A stretch of DNA of 12,761 bases, taken from Parachlamydiaceae bacterium (GTDB lineage Bacteria; Chlamydiota; Chlamydiia; Chlamydiales; Parachlamydiaceae). How positions within the stretch are numbered: position 1 is the first letter of the stretch; each line of letters starts with the position of its first letter. The stretch covers positions 1 to 12,761 of the forward strand of contig JACDDG010000025.1 of NCBI GenBank assembly GCA_013817115.1, in the 5' to 3' direction. Position numbers and translations under genes: made by a program. Positions 1 through 8,500 of the stretch are shown here, in pieces. A model generated the notes under the pieces. The model did not search any database, was not told the DNA's origin, and worked only from the letters and a program-made list of their open reading frames with translations.

Positions 1-1
1 C

Positions 2-55
2 ATTTTTGATCGCTTAATCCCGGGGCTTTCTCAAAGCCAAAAATCCAAAATTTGA
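2..55 (+). CDS. Possible C-terminal end of a gene entering from the left
   Basis: One plus-strand frame is open from the window edge to a TGA at 53-55 and would encode 17 residues ending in QSQKSKI. The fragment is far too short to assign to a family, and an open frame of this length can occur by chance. It is listed because the next identifiable gene starts more than 380 bases away and points the other way, so a gene ending here would fit the layout. A small stem (GGCTTT at 24-29, AAAGCC at 33-38) lies inside it but has no T-run after it on the plus strand. Confidence 0.2.
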   Translation: MFDRLIPGLSQSQKSKI

Positions 56-243
56 ACGCTCTTCGGTATAACTGTCAAAACTTTAATAAAAAGCCCCTGC
101 ATTCAGAGCGATCCGGATTGTAATTGTTTTGTAGTATTATGAGAATACAAAAATTAGATTCTCCTTGAATTTCGAGCGAATTACATCAAGTCAAATATTT
201 ATCCTTCTATGTGCGCATTTCTGAAGCAATAAGAAAGGAATTT
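56..243. other. AT-rich non-coding stretch
   Basis: I see no convincing gene or RNA here. The segment begins with GCTCTTCGGTATA (positions 58-70), which recurs inverted in the palindrome at 4415-4440. It also has a weak stem GTATT/AATAC around 133-147. No promoter with acceptable -35/-10 spacing was found. Confidence 0.4.
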
Positions 244-345
244 ATGTATGAAGTTATTGATCGTTATTGCGAAATTATGAACTTCGAAGACTTAATTTCT
301 ATCATGCTTCCAGGAATTTTAGTAGAAGTAGAAAAGCCGAATTGA
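244..345 (+). CDS. Possible small hypothetical protein, 33 aa
   Basis: An ATG at 244 is preceded by AAAGGA about four bases upstream and opens a 33-codon frame ending in TGA at 343-345. The frame is open further upstream to a TGA at 166-168, so a GTG start at 211 (44 residues) is also possible. The predicted peptide is acidic and mixed (it includes MYEVIDRYCEIMNFEDL), has no signal peptide or membrane segment, and matches no family I recognise. It could be a real small protein, a remnant of a decayed gene or chance. The Shine-Dalgarno-like sequence is the only positive evidence. Confidence 0.25.
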   Translation: MYEVIDRYCEIMNFEDLISIMLPGILVEVEKPN

Positions 346-353
346 AAGAAAAC

Positions 354-403
354 GAGGAGGGTTAGAAGTGTCTGTTGAATCGCCACGAAATCCTCAAGTT
401 TAA
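354..403 (+). promoter_or_regulatory. Strong orphan Shine-Dalgarno with an 11-codon ORF
   Basis: GAGGAGG at 354-360 sits seven bases before a GTG at 368. This is a near-ideal ribosome binding site, but the frame stops at TAA 401-403 after 11 codons. A TTG at 374 opens another frame of only about 12 codons. Either the downstream gene has been lost, or this is a short leader or chance purine run. No longer ORF follows on this strand before the convergent repair operon. Confidence 0.3.
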
Positions 404-445
404 TTTTTAAATAACCTTTTGTTCTTACAATAGCTTAACATCAAA

Positions 446-1084
446 TTAAATTTCGATCACAGAGTCATCAGCGATGACATAAATTTTACATTCAACACTT
501 TTTCTTACCAGTGTGCCTCCAACAAAGAAGCCGAAAGCGGGAATGATTGCCAGATCTTTGAAAATTTGAAAACATCTTAAAACCAGACGATCATAGCTGT
601 TGCTTATCTCTACTTTGGGATGAAGATGCCCAGACCACACGAACCATTGTTCATGATGCATAGGGAAATGGGAAAAGTAAAATGGTTCAATTAATAAACC
701 TTCTTTATGCGTATGCAAGGGCCATTCTGGAGGCAAGTTTTTAATAAGGGCATAATCATGGTTTCCAAAAATAAGATGGACTTCACATGCTGTACTATGA
801 AGCCATTCACTAAACTTCTTCTTCACATCGTCCGAAATCCCACTTTGTGCATGGATTAGGTCGCCCACTATAATACACTTTTCTGCTTTCAAATCGTTTA
901 ACAAGCTAGTTATACTCAAGAGGTCATCATCCATTATCCCTTGAGGAATTGGTATACCAGCTTTTCTGAAAACGGTTCCTTTGCCAATATGTATATCGGC
1001 AATGATCACCGTTTTTTTCTCTTCCCAGTACACGGCTTTTTTTGAGAGCAGGTGACACGTCTGATTTCGTATTGTTAGTTTCAT
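446..1084 (-). CDS. pdeM: Ligase-associated metallophosphoesterase (PdeM-type)
   Basis: Predicted calcineurin-like metallophosphoesterase of the group found beside bacterial ATP-dependent ligase and DEXH helicase genes (ligase-associated DNA damage response endonuclease PdeM). It is presumed to act in the cytoplasm on DNA ends or phosphodiesters during repair. The protein shows the expected metal-binding order: ADIH, then GDLIH, GNHD, SHFP and finally SGHLHP. The segment after the first motif (GKGTVFRKAGIPIP) is also typical of this group. The ATG at 1084 shares its first base with the helicase stop codon (TAATG), indicating translational coupling. A TTG at 1099 would add five residues, but the family normally begins near MKLTIRNQT, so the ATG giving 212 residues is preferred. 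The C-terminal half (FKDLAIIPAFGFFVGGT) looks complete. Family assignment is strong; the substrate is known only by analogy. Confidence 0.88.
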   Translation of the reverse strand: MKLTIRNQTCHLLSKKAVYWEEKKTVIIADIHIGKGTVFRKAGIPIPQGIMDDDLLSITSLLNDLKAEKCIIVGDLIHAQSGISDDVKKKFSEWLHSTACEVHLIFGNHDYALIKNLPPEWPLHTHKEGLLIEPFYFSHFPMHHEQWFVWSGHLHPKVEISNSYDRLVLRCFQIFKDLAIIPAFGFFVGGTLVRKSVECKIYVIADDSVIEI

Positions 1085-3489
1085 TATTTTATAATCCAAC
1101 TTTCTTGTATCGCTGCAATGCGTTCCGCTAAGCTTTCAGTGCTAAGTCGCTGGCTCACTCTTTCAACAAATAGCGGCAATGAAAACGGGGTAAAGCCTAA
1201 GGGATGCTTAATGATTAGGGGGGATGATTGCAATCTCTGAAGGACTTCTTTTAGTCTATCCTGAGCAAAATATTTATCTAAAGTTTCTTTTTTAGCCTGA
1301 TTTAAGAGCAAATTGTCCGAGTCATATTTTTCTAAAACTTCAAAAAGTAGGCCTGTACTCATTTGTACTTGACGATTAGACTTATGATTTCCAGGAAAGC
1401 CCTGGAAAACTAACCCCGCAATTCGCGCAACTTCTCGGAAAGCCACTTTGCTTGCTTCGTGTACATTGATTAGACTTTCAAGTTCGTCACGGCTATCAGT
1501 AGAGTTAAAAAGATTAGGAACAAGCATGGTTTCATTAAAAGGCTTTTTAGAAAGAAGCTCAAGTCCATAATCATTACAACTGATTATTAGGGTGGATGGC
1601 ATGGCTTTGGCTAGCCGATGGGCTATTAATAAGGCAAGGCCCTCATGAATTGTTTTTCCTTCAAAAGGGAATACAAACATATGCCACCCTTCGCGAGATT
1701 TAATAATTTCAATGAGTAGTTCATGTTCACTTGGTAAATGAGATTTTGCCTTTTGAATTTCGAAAATTTCTTTTAAGAGAGCATTTTCTTTTTGTGTTTC
1801 ATTTTCATCCATGGCTTTTCTTAAAAGATACCCTAAAGGAGCTGAAAATGGTAAGCTTGTGCCCCCCCATACTGCAGCCTGTGTGTTCACTTCGTTTGTC
1901 AAACGTACGTGAGCTGTTAAATCTCGATACTGCACCAGTTTTAATCTCTTTCCACCAAATAAAAAGTTATCTCCGGGTTTAAATTGTGTTATGAATGATT
2001 CTTCGATAGTTCCGAGAGATTTCCCCTTCATTAATTTAATAACAGCATAGGAGTCTGAAGTTATAGTGCCAATATTCATTTTATGACGTCTAATTATTTG
2101 TGTATCATTTACAAACAGAAGCCCCTTGTCGGGCACTAATTTTCTGTATTCGGAATAAGCATTAAAAGCTTTTCCTCCTGTAATCAAAAAGGATAAGCAA
2201 TACTCATACTCTTCAAAAGATAAATCGGCAAAACAAGAAGTCGTTTTTAATTCGTCGTAAAACTTTACTTTTTCAATGCCTCCCCCTATAGCACATGTTA
2301 CAATATGCTGAAGTAAAACATCATAGCATTTTTCTAGGGGAAAACGTTTTTCGATGATGTGCTCCTTAATGGCCATTTTATAAGCCTTCATTTCTAAAAC
2401 TTGAAGAGCATTTGTTGGAACAAGAGAGATGTGGCAAGGTGTTAATGGTCGATGTGAAGATCGTCCTGCGCGCTGTATCAGCCTTGAAACACTTTTAGGG
2501 GAACCTATCTGAATAATTTTTTCTACTGGCGGAAGGTCAATTCCAAGATCCAAAGCCGAAGTACAAACCACGAAGCTCAATTTTCCTGTTTTTATATTTT
2601 CTTCTATCTCCGTTCTAGTTTTTTTTTCAACGGAACTATGATGTAAGGCGGTTAAAGACTTCCAGTCAGGTTTTAAATCAACAATTCCCTGAAACCAGCG
2701 TTCAGCCTGTGAACGAGTATTGGTAAAAATTAGAGTTGGCAATTTCGGATCGAGTTTTTCAATTACGTAGGGAAGCATACGTATACCTAGATACCCTATC
2801 CAAGGTAGATTTTCAACTGATTCTGGTAGGATTGTTTCTATAATGACTTCTCTTTTCATCTGTGCTGTCACCAATGTGGGTGTACGGTCCATTCCAACAC
2901 AAACTTGCGCTGACTCCTCAAGATTACCTACGGTGGCAGTTAACGCCCATATTTGAACACCGGGATTCCAATTTTTTATTCGTGACAGACATAATTCCAG
3001 CAATACTCCACGCTTTGAACCTAAAAGCTCATGCCACTCATCCACGATGATCATTTTGAGATTAACAAAGCGCAATGCGGCATCGTCTTGTGTAAGCATG
3101 AGAGAAAGGCTCTCAGGAGTGGTTAAAAGAATTTCAGGAGGCGATTTTTTCTGCCGATTTTTTTGTGAAGCCGTAGTATCGCCGGTCCTTTTTTCAACTC
3201 TATAGGGAAGGTTAAGGTCTAAAATGGGTTCTTTAAGAGCTTTCTCAAGATCATTTGCTAAAGCTCTTAAAGGTGTAATGTAAAGGATGTGAATCCCTTT
3301 TCCAGGAGACTCATGAAGCTTAGATAGGGCAGGTAAATAAGCTGCATAAGTTTTACCGGCTCCGGTAGGAACCGAAATAAGGCCGCTTTTCCCTTCGTGA
3401 ATTTCTTTCCAAGCTTCTTTTTGGAAGGGAAAATGTGTCCATGACTTTTTAGAGAGCCACTGAAGAATAATATTATCATTTTTCTTCAT
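1084..3489 (-). CDS. Ligase-associated DEXH-box helicase (Lhr family)
   Basis: Superfamily 2 ATP-dependent helicase of the Lhr branch, subtype 'ligase-associated DNA damage response DEXH box helicase', 801 residues from the chosen start. Visible motifs in order are Walker A PTGAGKT (41-47), TPLRALA (72-78), TTPES (123-127), DEWH (150-153), TAT (184-186), the second RecA domain with IFTNTRSQAE (254-263), SALDLGIDLP (311-320) and QRAGRSSH (339-346). An Lhr-type winged-helix and C-terminal region follows. The open frame extends to a TTG at 3615. The ATG at 3489 is preferred because AAAAAAGG lies shortly upstream, the family homology begins there, and a consensus promoter would place the transcript start at about 3615. 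It is the first gene of a two-gene operon with pdeM. The usual exonuclease and ATP-dependent ligase partners are absent upstream, where a divergent DUF1543 gene sits. Confidence 0.9.
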   Translation of the reverse strand: MKKNDNIILQWLSKKSWTHFPFQKEAWKEIHEGKSGLISVPTGAGKTYAAYLPALSKLHESPGKGIHILYITPLRALANDLEKALKEPILDLNLPYRVEKRTGDTTASQKNRQKKSPPEILLTTPESLSLMLTQDDAALRFVNLKMIIVDEWHELLGSKRGVLLELCLSRIKNWNPGVQIWALTATVGNLEESAQVCVGMDRTPTLVTAQMKREVIIETILPESVENLPWIGYLGIRMLPYVIEKLDPKLPTLIFTNTRSQAERWFQGIVDLKPDWKSLTALHHSSVEKKTRTEIEENIKTGKLSFVVCTSALDLGIDLPPVEKIIQIGSPKSVSRLIQRAGRSSHRPLTPCHISLVPTNALQVLEMKAYKMAIKEHIIEKRFPLEKCYDVLLQHIVTCAIGGGIEKVKFYDELKTTSCFADLSFEEYEYCLSFLITGGKAFNAYSEYRKLVPDKGLLFVNDTQIIRRHKMNIGTITSDSYAVIKLMKGKSLGTIEESFITQFKPGDNFLFGGKRLKLVQYRDLTAHVRLTNEVNTQAAVWGGTSLPFSAPLGYLLRKAMDENETQKENALLKEIFEIQKAKSHLPSEHELLIEIIKSREGWHMFVFPFEGKTIHEGLALLIAHRLAKAMPSTLIISCNDYGLELLSKKPFNETMLVPNLFNSTDSRDELESLINVHEASKVAFREVARIAGLVFQGFPGNHKSNRQVQMSTGLLFEVLEKYDSDNLLLNQAKKETLDKYFAQDRLKEVLQRLQSSPLIIKHPLGFTPFSLPLFVERVSQRLSTESLAERIAAIQESWIIK

Positions 3490-3811
3490 CAACAAACCTT
3501 TTTTAGGATTTTCACGCAGAAAATTGGTTAGTAGCAATTTTTTCAATATGAGTAAAAGGAAACTTTGCTTGTCGTAGAAGAAACTGCTTCTCCATAACCA
3601 TTTCACTTCTAGCAAAATTCAATTATACCAAAACCAGTAATTGTTTACAGAGTTTACCGATGAACAATTTCTAAAATTCATGACATTTCCCTTGATGTTA
3701 ACTAGATGATCGAAATGGCTTTTATTAAAAAGATTTTACCCAAAAACTTAATGGCTTTTTTGTCTTTTTTGTAATATAAAGAGATAAAAAAATACAAATT
3801 AGGATTGTAAC
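3490..3811. other. Divergent intergenic region, helicase / DUF1543
   Basis: This gap of 322 bases separates the minus-strand helicase from the plus-strand DUF1543 gene. It contains the helicase leader (about 3490-3615) and its extended -10 promoter. On the plus-strand side it has a T-rich run and a weak TAATAT at 3772-3777 without a convincing -35. AGGA at 3801-3804 is the ribosome binding site for the ATG at 3812. No RNA gene or repeat was recognised. Confidence 0.5.
3622..3630 (-). promoter_or_regulatory. Extended -10 promoter of the helicase-pdeM operon
   Basis: On the minus strand this reads TGGTATAAT: a perfect TATAAT -10 hexamer (3622-3627) with the TG of an extended -10 one base upstream. 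No good -35 is visible at 16-18 bases, as is common for extended -10 promoters. Transcription would start near 3615, giving a leader of about 125 bases before the ATG at 3489. This argues against translation from the TTG at 3615, which would be leaderless. Confidence 0.5.
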
Positions 3812-4372
3812 ATGGTAAATGACTTAAAGCTCTTCGCAGTGTACTTAGGAGGAAGCGCTCCTAGATCAAACATTGAGCTTCATGATGTGGTCTTTGTGAC
3901 AGGCCGTTCTTTAAAAGAAACGCACCCAAAATTAATAAAAAAATGGTTTGCCTTTCCTGAAAAAATTCCCCATATAGACTCCTACATTGAATTAATGCAC
4001 GCTGATGGTTTTCAAATCAGTCTAACTGCAGACGTAAGCAAAAAATCTATGCTGAAACTATATTTTGTAAATTTCGGAGCTTATACAGAAAATCTATTTG
4101 GCGAAGTACATCAGTCAGCATTTTATGTCGGAAAAAATAAATCTGAAACTACTTTAAAAGCTAGGCAAGACCTTTGTGTGGGTATGATACAGCCTCACTT
4201 AGATGATCATTTAGATGTTGAAGGACTGGTTGAGTTTGATAAATTTGACGTCGATGATGTTATAGAAGTAGAAAGTGTAGATGGCTATCATCTAATATTT
4301 ACACCTTCGAAAATTAAAACAACCTCCCTAGCACGTCCAGGATACAGTAAGCTAAAAAGTGACAATCTGTAG
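3812..4372 (+). CDS. DUF1543 domain protein, two tandem copies
   Basis: A 186-residue cytoplasmic protein of the DUF1543 family, whose function is unknown. The opening segment with LFAVYLGGSAPRSNIELHD, then VVFVTG and HIDSYIEL is characteristic of the family. An internal duplication is visible: residues 6-71 and about 82-142 share the pattern KL-F/Y-x-V-x-L/F-G, an E-x-H about ten residues later, F-x-x-G, and S/N-x-K/S-E-T. This agrees with DUF1543 proteins usually having two copies. AGGA seven bases before the ATG supports the start. There is no signal peptide or membrane segment. It is transcribed alone, diverging from the repair operon and converging on the FRG gene. A catalytic role cannot be read from the sequence. 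Confidence 0.82.
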   Translation: MVNDLKLFAVYLGGSAPRSNIELHDVVFVTGRSLKETHPKLIKKWFAFPEKIPHIDSYIELMHADGFQISLTADVSKKSMLKLYFVNFGAYTENLFGEVHQSAFYVGKNKSETTLKARQDLCVGMIQPHLDDHLDVEGLVEFDKFDVDDVIEVESVDGYHLIFTPSKIKTTSLARPGYSKLKSDNL

Positions 4373-4414
4373 CGACAAAGTTTTCAATATTTGTTATAAT
4401 TTAAGACCGAACTA

Positions 4415-4440
4415 GTATACCGAAGAGCTCTTCCGTATAC
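4415..4440. repeat. Near-perfect 26-base palindrome between convergent genes
   Basis: The centre GAAGAGCTCTTC (4422-4433) is a perfect 12-base palindrome. It is flanked by GTATAC and GTATAC with only a C:C mismatch on each side, so the whole element is symmetric about 4427/4428. It lies between the stop codons of the DUF1543 and FRG genes. It lacks T-runs, so a classical bidirectional terminator is not supported. Its left half (TATACCGAAGAGC, 4416-4428) recurs in inverted orientation at 58-70, suggesting a dispersed repeat or element end. Confidence 0.5.
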
Positions 4441-4495
4441 GTAAGTTTCAATAAGGGTTACATTCGGATATGAATGTTGACCTCTGCTGACCTTT

Positions 4496-5242
4496 TCAAT
4501 GTTGATCGTAGACATACTCTTCGTTAATCCCTTGTTTTTGTAAAAATGATCTTATCTCAGAATTAAGAGATTGCTTGATTATAATTTTTTCAAGAGATAA
4601 ATATTTATCTACCGGATATCTTAAATCCCGCTGAAAAATATATACCGCTTTTTGCCTTTTCGGTTTTAAATCACCAATGTCGTTTAACTTGTGAGGAGGA
4701 TCGATAATACAGGGTGTTATCTCATTGCTAGATTTCATAGCCTTCATGGCTGCTGAAAAGGAAAGAAAGGAAGAGACACTGCTTTTTTTTAGGCAAAACA
4801 CCTCTCCATTGCATTCAGGTTTATATGTGCTGAAGTATAGAGCTATCATTGTACTTTCAGAGAATTCTAAAGTGGGTGTTGGCAAATTGGGAATGGGATT
4901 TTCGATTCTTTCTTGCGTTGGATTTTGCTGTACATATCTAATAGCTTCAAATACAGGATCACCTTTTCCATCGAGGCACTTGTTCACGTTTTCATGGGGT
5001 TCGATTGTCCTAAGAATGATCTTGTGGTATTGGTGTAAAATACCTGGTGTCCAATATTTTAAGGACGGCTCCTTTAAAACGTATTTTCCAGGAAGTCGCT
5101 TTGTTTCCCCTCTAAGTTCGCGAGCTAATGTAGAATTCAAAAGCCTATCCTGAGGGCATTGTCCACGGAATATACTGTGACTTTTTCGCTCTTCCAATAG
5201 TTGCAGAAGTTCATCTATAGATTGTGGCTCATATAACTTCAT
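4496..5242 (-). CDS. FRG domain-containing protein
   Basis: A 248-residue protein with the landmarks of the FRG domain, named for its conserved FRG motif: SIFRGQ at residues 23-28; PTPTLEFSESTMIALYFST at 121-139, equivalent to the family's 'LLDxT...ALYFA' block; KRQKAVYIFQ at 195-204; and a C-terminal GINEEYVYDQ near 238-247. FRG proteins occur in phages, mobile regions and defence-associated loci, and their biochemical role is generally unassigned. The second block is diverged (LEFSES where LD-x-T is usual), so activity is uncertain. The ATG at 5242 has GAGAGG about seven bases upstream. There is no signal peptide. The gene diverges from the RHS gene across 291 bases and is probably transcribed alone. 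Family membership is fairly secure; any toxin or defence role is speculation. Confidence 0.75.
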   Translation of the reverse strand: MKLYEPQSIDELLQLLEERKSHSIFRGQCPQDRLLNSTLARELRGETKRLPGKYVLKEPSLKYWTPGILHQYHKIILRTIEPHENVNKCLDGKGDPVFEAIRYVQQNPTQERIENPIPNLPTPTLEFSESTMIALYFSTYKPECNGEVFCLKKSSVSSFLSFSAAMKAMKSSNEITPCIIDPPHKLNDIGDLKPKRQKAVYIFQRDLRYPVDKYLSLEKIIIKQSLNSEIRSFLQKQGINEEYVYDQH

Positions 5243-5315
5243 AAAATACCTCTCTTAGCTAAGCTTAAGGTAGAACATTGATTTTATGGGTTTTATTCTT
5301 GTCGCTTAAATATAT

Positions 5316-5346
5316 AGTGTAACATATCCTTCCATATAAACTTCAA
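5316..5346 (-). promoter_or_regulatory. Candidate promoter of the FRG gene
   Basis: On the minus strand, TTGAAG (5341-5346) is followed after 19 bases by TACACT (5316-5321), with a TG one base upstream of it (TGTTACACT, extended -10). The spacing is long, so this is only a moderate match. The predicted leader is about 65 bases. Confidence 0.33.
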
Positions 5347-5454
5347 TTTTGAACATTTCATCACTCGTCTAACTAGCATGTCGCACTAGCATGGAATTTT
5401 AAAATAATTAATAACAACCCAAAATTTTATAACTTTTTACTCTTAAAATTTTAA

Positions 5455-5483
5455 TTGACCCGTTAATCGTCAAATCATAGAAT
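5455..5483 (+). promoter_or_regulatory. Sigma70-like promoter of the RHS operon
   Basis: TTGACC (5455-5460; five of six bases of TTGACA) and TAGAAT (5478-5483; five of six of TATAAT) are separated by exactly 17 bases. Transcription would begin around 5490, about 44 bases before the RHS start codon at 5534. This is the best promoter match in the window. It suggests that the RHS gene is read by the housekeeping sigma factor. Confidence 0.6.
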
Positions 5484-5533
5484 TACCCATTCAACCAAAA
5501 ATTTGATTAACTTTTTTTCAATTCAAGGACACT

Positions 5534-8500
5534 ATGTACCGCTTCGCACTTTTCCTTTTACTGTTTCCACTTCAACTTTTTTCCGATGCTAGCTCTATCT
5601 CTACTGAGAGCGAAATATTAGAATCCGCTCACACTCCTTTGACGTCTATTTACGGGGTTCCTGCAACAAATGTATTCGGAGTCAACGTTATCAATGGTGA
5701 TTATCATTACTCATGTGTTGATTTTGACTTACCAAGTTCAGACAGCTTAATCTTAAAAAGAACCTACAGCAGTTCAAGATTTAAATGCGGTGGTTTTGGC
5801 CATGGATGGTCTCATAATGCTACGGGAAGTGTAATGAGCTATTCTACCGATTATAACAAATTTTTCCACGCTGTCACCTCCGGAACTCTTTCCGGAGAGC
5901 TACCGTTCAAAACCGAAATGGAAAAGAAACATGAACCATTAAAAATTAACACAGCAATACTAGAGAAGGGAATTACTAACTGTGGCAAAGGAGAAATTTC
6001 AGGCAGAACCAATGTCAAAAATATTTTGGCTACTTATTCTTTTGAAGGAACCCATGTTAAAAATGGCGATGGTACAGAAAACTTTTATCGAAAATTCCAA
6101 ACTGATGATGATGTGACTAGAAGTTGTCTTGCTAACACCAAAAAGCCTAACGGTCTGGAATTGACTTACAATAATCAAGGTCATACTTTACTTAGCGTTC
6201 AAGCCCTTACTCATCAAAAAGAATTTTCAAATCAGATAAAATTCACTTATCCCTCTAACATGACCAAGCATGTTGCCAATAAGAAACCTTTTGAAATTAA
6301 AGGCGTTTCGGATGACGGAAAAAATGTTACATACTTGCTTAAATTTCATGAACTTCACCCTCAATGTCCTCAACAAAATGTTTTAATCTCAAAAGTAGAA
6401 TCAAACTTTTTTCCTACCGAATATTACAGTTATACAGATCCCAAACCTGAAAATGGACCGGAAAAGCTTAAAGAGCGGTATGGAAGCCAGCACAAAATTG
6501 CAATTGATTATTACAAAAAGGGTGACACGGTCTCGTTATATGGAATAAAACCTGAGGATGTCAAAAAATCCAAATTTGTGCGCAATCGCGTAAAACAGAT
6601 TTGCGTAGCTGTCGATGGATCTCAAGACTTGAAACCTGTATGTAGATTTGCTTATCACAAAAATAAACAAACCAAAGACGCTTTTACAGACGTATACACT
6701 GCCTACAATCACCTAACCCGTTTTCATTATTCTGCAAAAAACTATCGTCTGAACTGTATCGAAAATTATAAAGGAAAAAATAAGCGCTCAATCTATCGAC
6801 GAGAACGCCTAGAGTTCGGAGCCAAATCGACTCCTCTAGAGGGTGACTTGCTTTATAAAACAGTTGAAGATGCAGATGGTGTTGTCCACTTTGGGGAAAA
6901 CTATGATTATGATGATCGTGGCAATATCCTGAAAAAGAAACTTATTTTTAGATCCTATACAGAAACAAAAGTTCATCCGATCACGGTTAAAGTAAATCAC
7001 GCTTCAAAAGGGAATAGTCGTTTGAAAGGCGGAGAAGTTAAAACAACATCCTATACTTATAACACGCTCAACCTGCCTACATCTGAATATGACGGCAAAC
7101 TCAAAACCATTATAGAATATCAAACTTTGGATGGAAAGGACACAAATCTACCTAAATCTGTCCTCGTTAAACATGATGCTAAGACTTTAAAACGCAAGTT
7201 TTATGAATTTGACAAAAATGCTGGCTGCACACTCAGAATTGAAGATAATGGCTCAAGAAGCACTGCTGAAGACATGACGAGTGTGACATGCCGAAAAATA
7301 GCTCGCATAGTTAACCGTAATGGAACTTTTGCTGGATTACCATTGGAAGTTGATACGTGGGGATCAAATGAAAAGGAAGAAAAACGAATTTTCCGCGCAA
7401 CTTATGATTATGACTCTCATGGGTATGTAGAAAAGGAATCTTACTATGACTCAAATAATAAATTTGCCTATGAGTTACACAAAATACGCGATATTAGAGG
7501 CAATATCCTTTCTCAGACTGATGCCTTGGGGCAAACCTCTCATTGCAAATACAATGATTACGGCGCAGTCATAGAAGTCCAAGGGCCTATGTTAGAGTCC
7601 TACATTCAATACATATACGATTGGCAACAAAGGCCTATTAAAGAGATTTTAAGTTGCGTTGATGGAGTTCAACTTTCTACCTCTAGAAGTTATGATTTAG
7701 AAGGAAAATTGACTAAAATAGAAAATTCGTATGGGTTCTCCACCGATTTTATCTATAACGAACAAGGGCGGCCTGTAGAGATCACCTACCCTGCCGTTCG
7801 AACAGAAACGGGACAATGGATACGGCCTCACATTCGCAAAAAGTATGATTTTTTGGGAAATTTGATCTCAGAAACTGATGCAAATGGTTTCGTGACAATA
7901 TACACACGAAATGATGCGGGACTCCCCTTGCAAATAAGCTATCCAGATGGAACCTATGAGGAATTCCGGTATTCGCTTTACGGAGAACTCTTAGAGAAGA
8001 AAGAGAAAAATGAATCTAAAGTTGTCTTCACCTACGATGTGTTTTCAAAAGCTATTTCTGAGAAAAAATATGATCGAGATGGGAAGCTACTAAAAGAAAT
8101 CAGCAAAAAATACTCAGGTGATTTACTGGTTTCTGAAATAGATGGCGAAGGAGTAAAGACAACATACACCTATGATTATGCCGGTAGAATTTCAGAATTG
8201 CGCAAAGGCAAAGCCTTAACAAAATACGTCTATGATTCTCTTGGAAGAGTTGCTGAAGAACAGCATTATTATGGTGGAAATGATCTAGACTATATCGCCA
8301 CGCAATGTGTATATGACCTACTCAATCGGGTTATAGAAAAAAGAGAAGTGGATGGAATCGGTAAGGTCCACACCAAGACAAGAATGACGTATGATGCCGT
8401 TGGCCATGTTCTTTCTACTGCAACAATGACTTTTAATGGTACAGCTACGACAATAAATACCTATGATCCTAGAGGTAATTTAAAGACGACGACTGATCCA

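Larger units (their letters stand above)
5243..5533. other. Divergent intergenic region, FRG / RHS
   Basis: These 291 AT-rich bases contain the ribosome binding site and candidate promoter of the FRG gene on the left, and a good sigma70-like promoter plus the AAGGA ribosome binding site (5525-5529) of the RHS gene on the right. The short palindrome CTTAGCTAAG (5254-5263) overlaps the FRG leader. No RNA gene was recognised. Confidence 0.5.

Noticed and set aside
1731..3479. Short open frames overlapping the helicase on both strands
   Set aside because: They are out-of-frame shadows of a gene with a complete set of helicase motifs.
3490..3615. N-terminal extension of the helicase (42 extra residues from a TTG at 3615)
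   Set aside because: The extended -10 promoter places transcription start at about 3615, the extension has no family similarity, and the ATG at 3489 has a good ribosome binding site.
4725..5153. Plus-strand open frame of 142 codons opposite the FRG gene
   Set aside because: It lies wholly antisense to a gene with clear FRG motifs, has no ribosome binding site and resembles no family.
5878..5897. Perfect 8-bp stem with 4-base loop inside the RHS gene
   Set aside because: It arises from two similar codon groups (SGTLSG) inside the coding frame and has no terminator or regulatory context.
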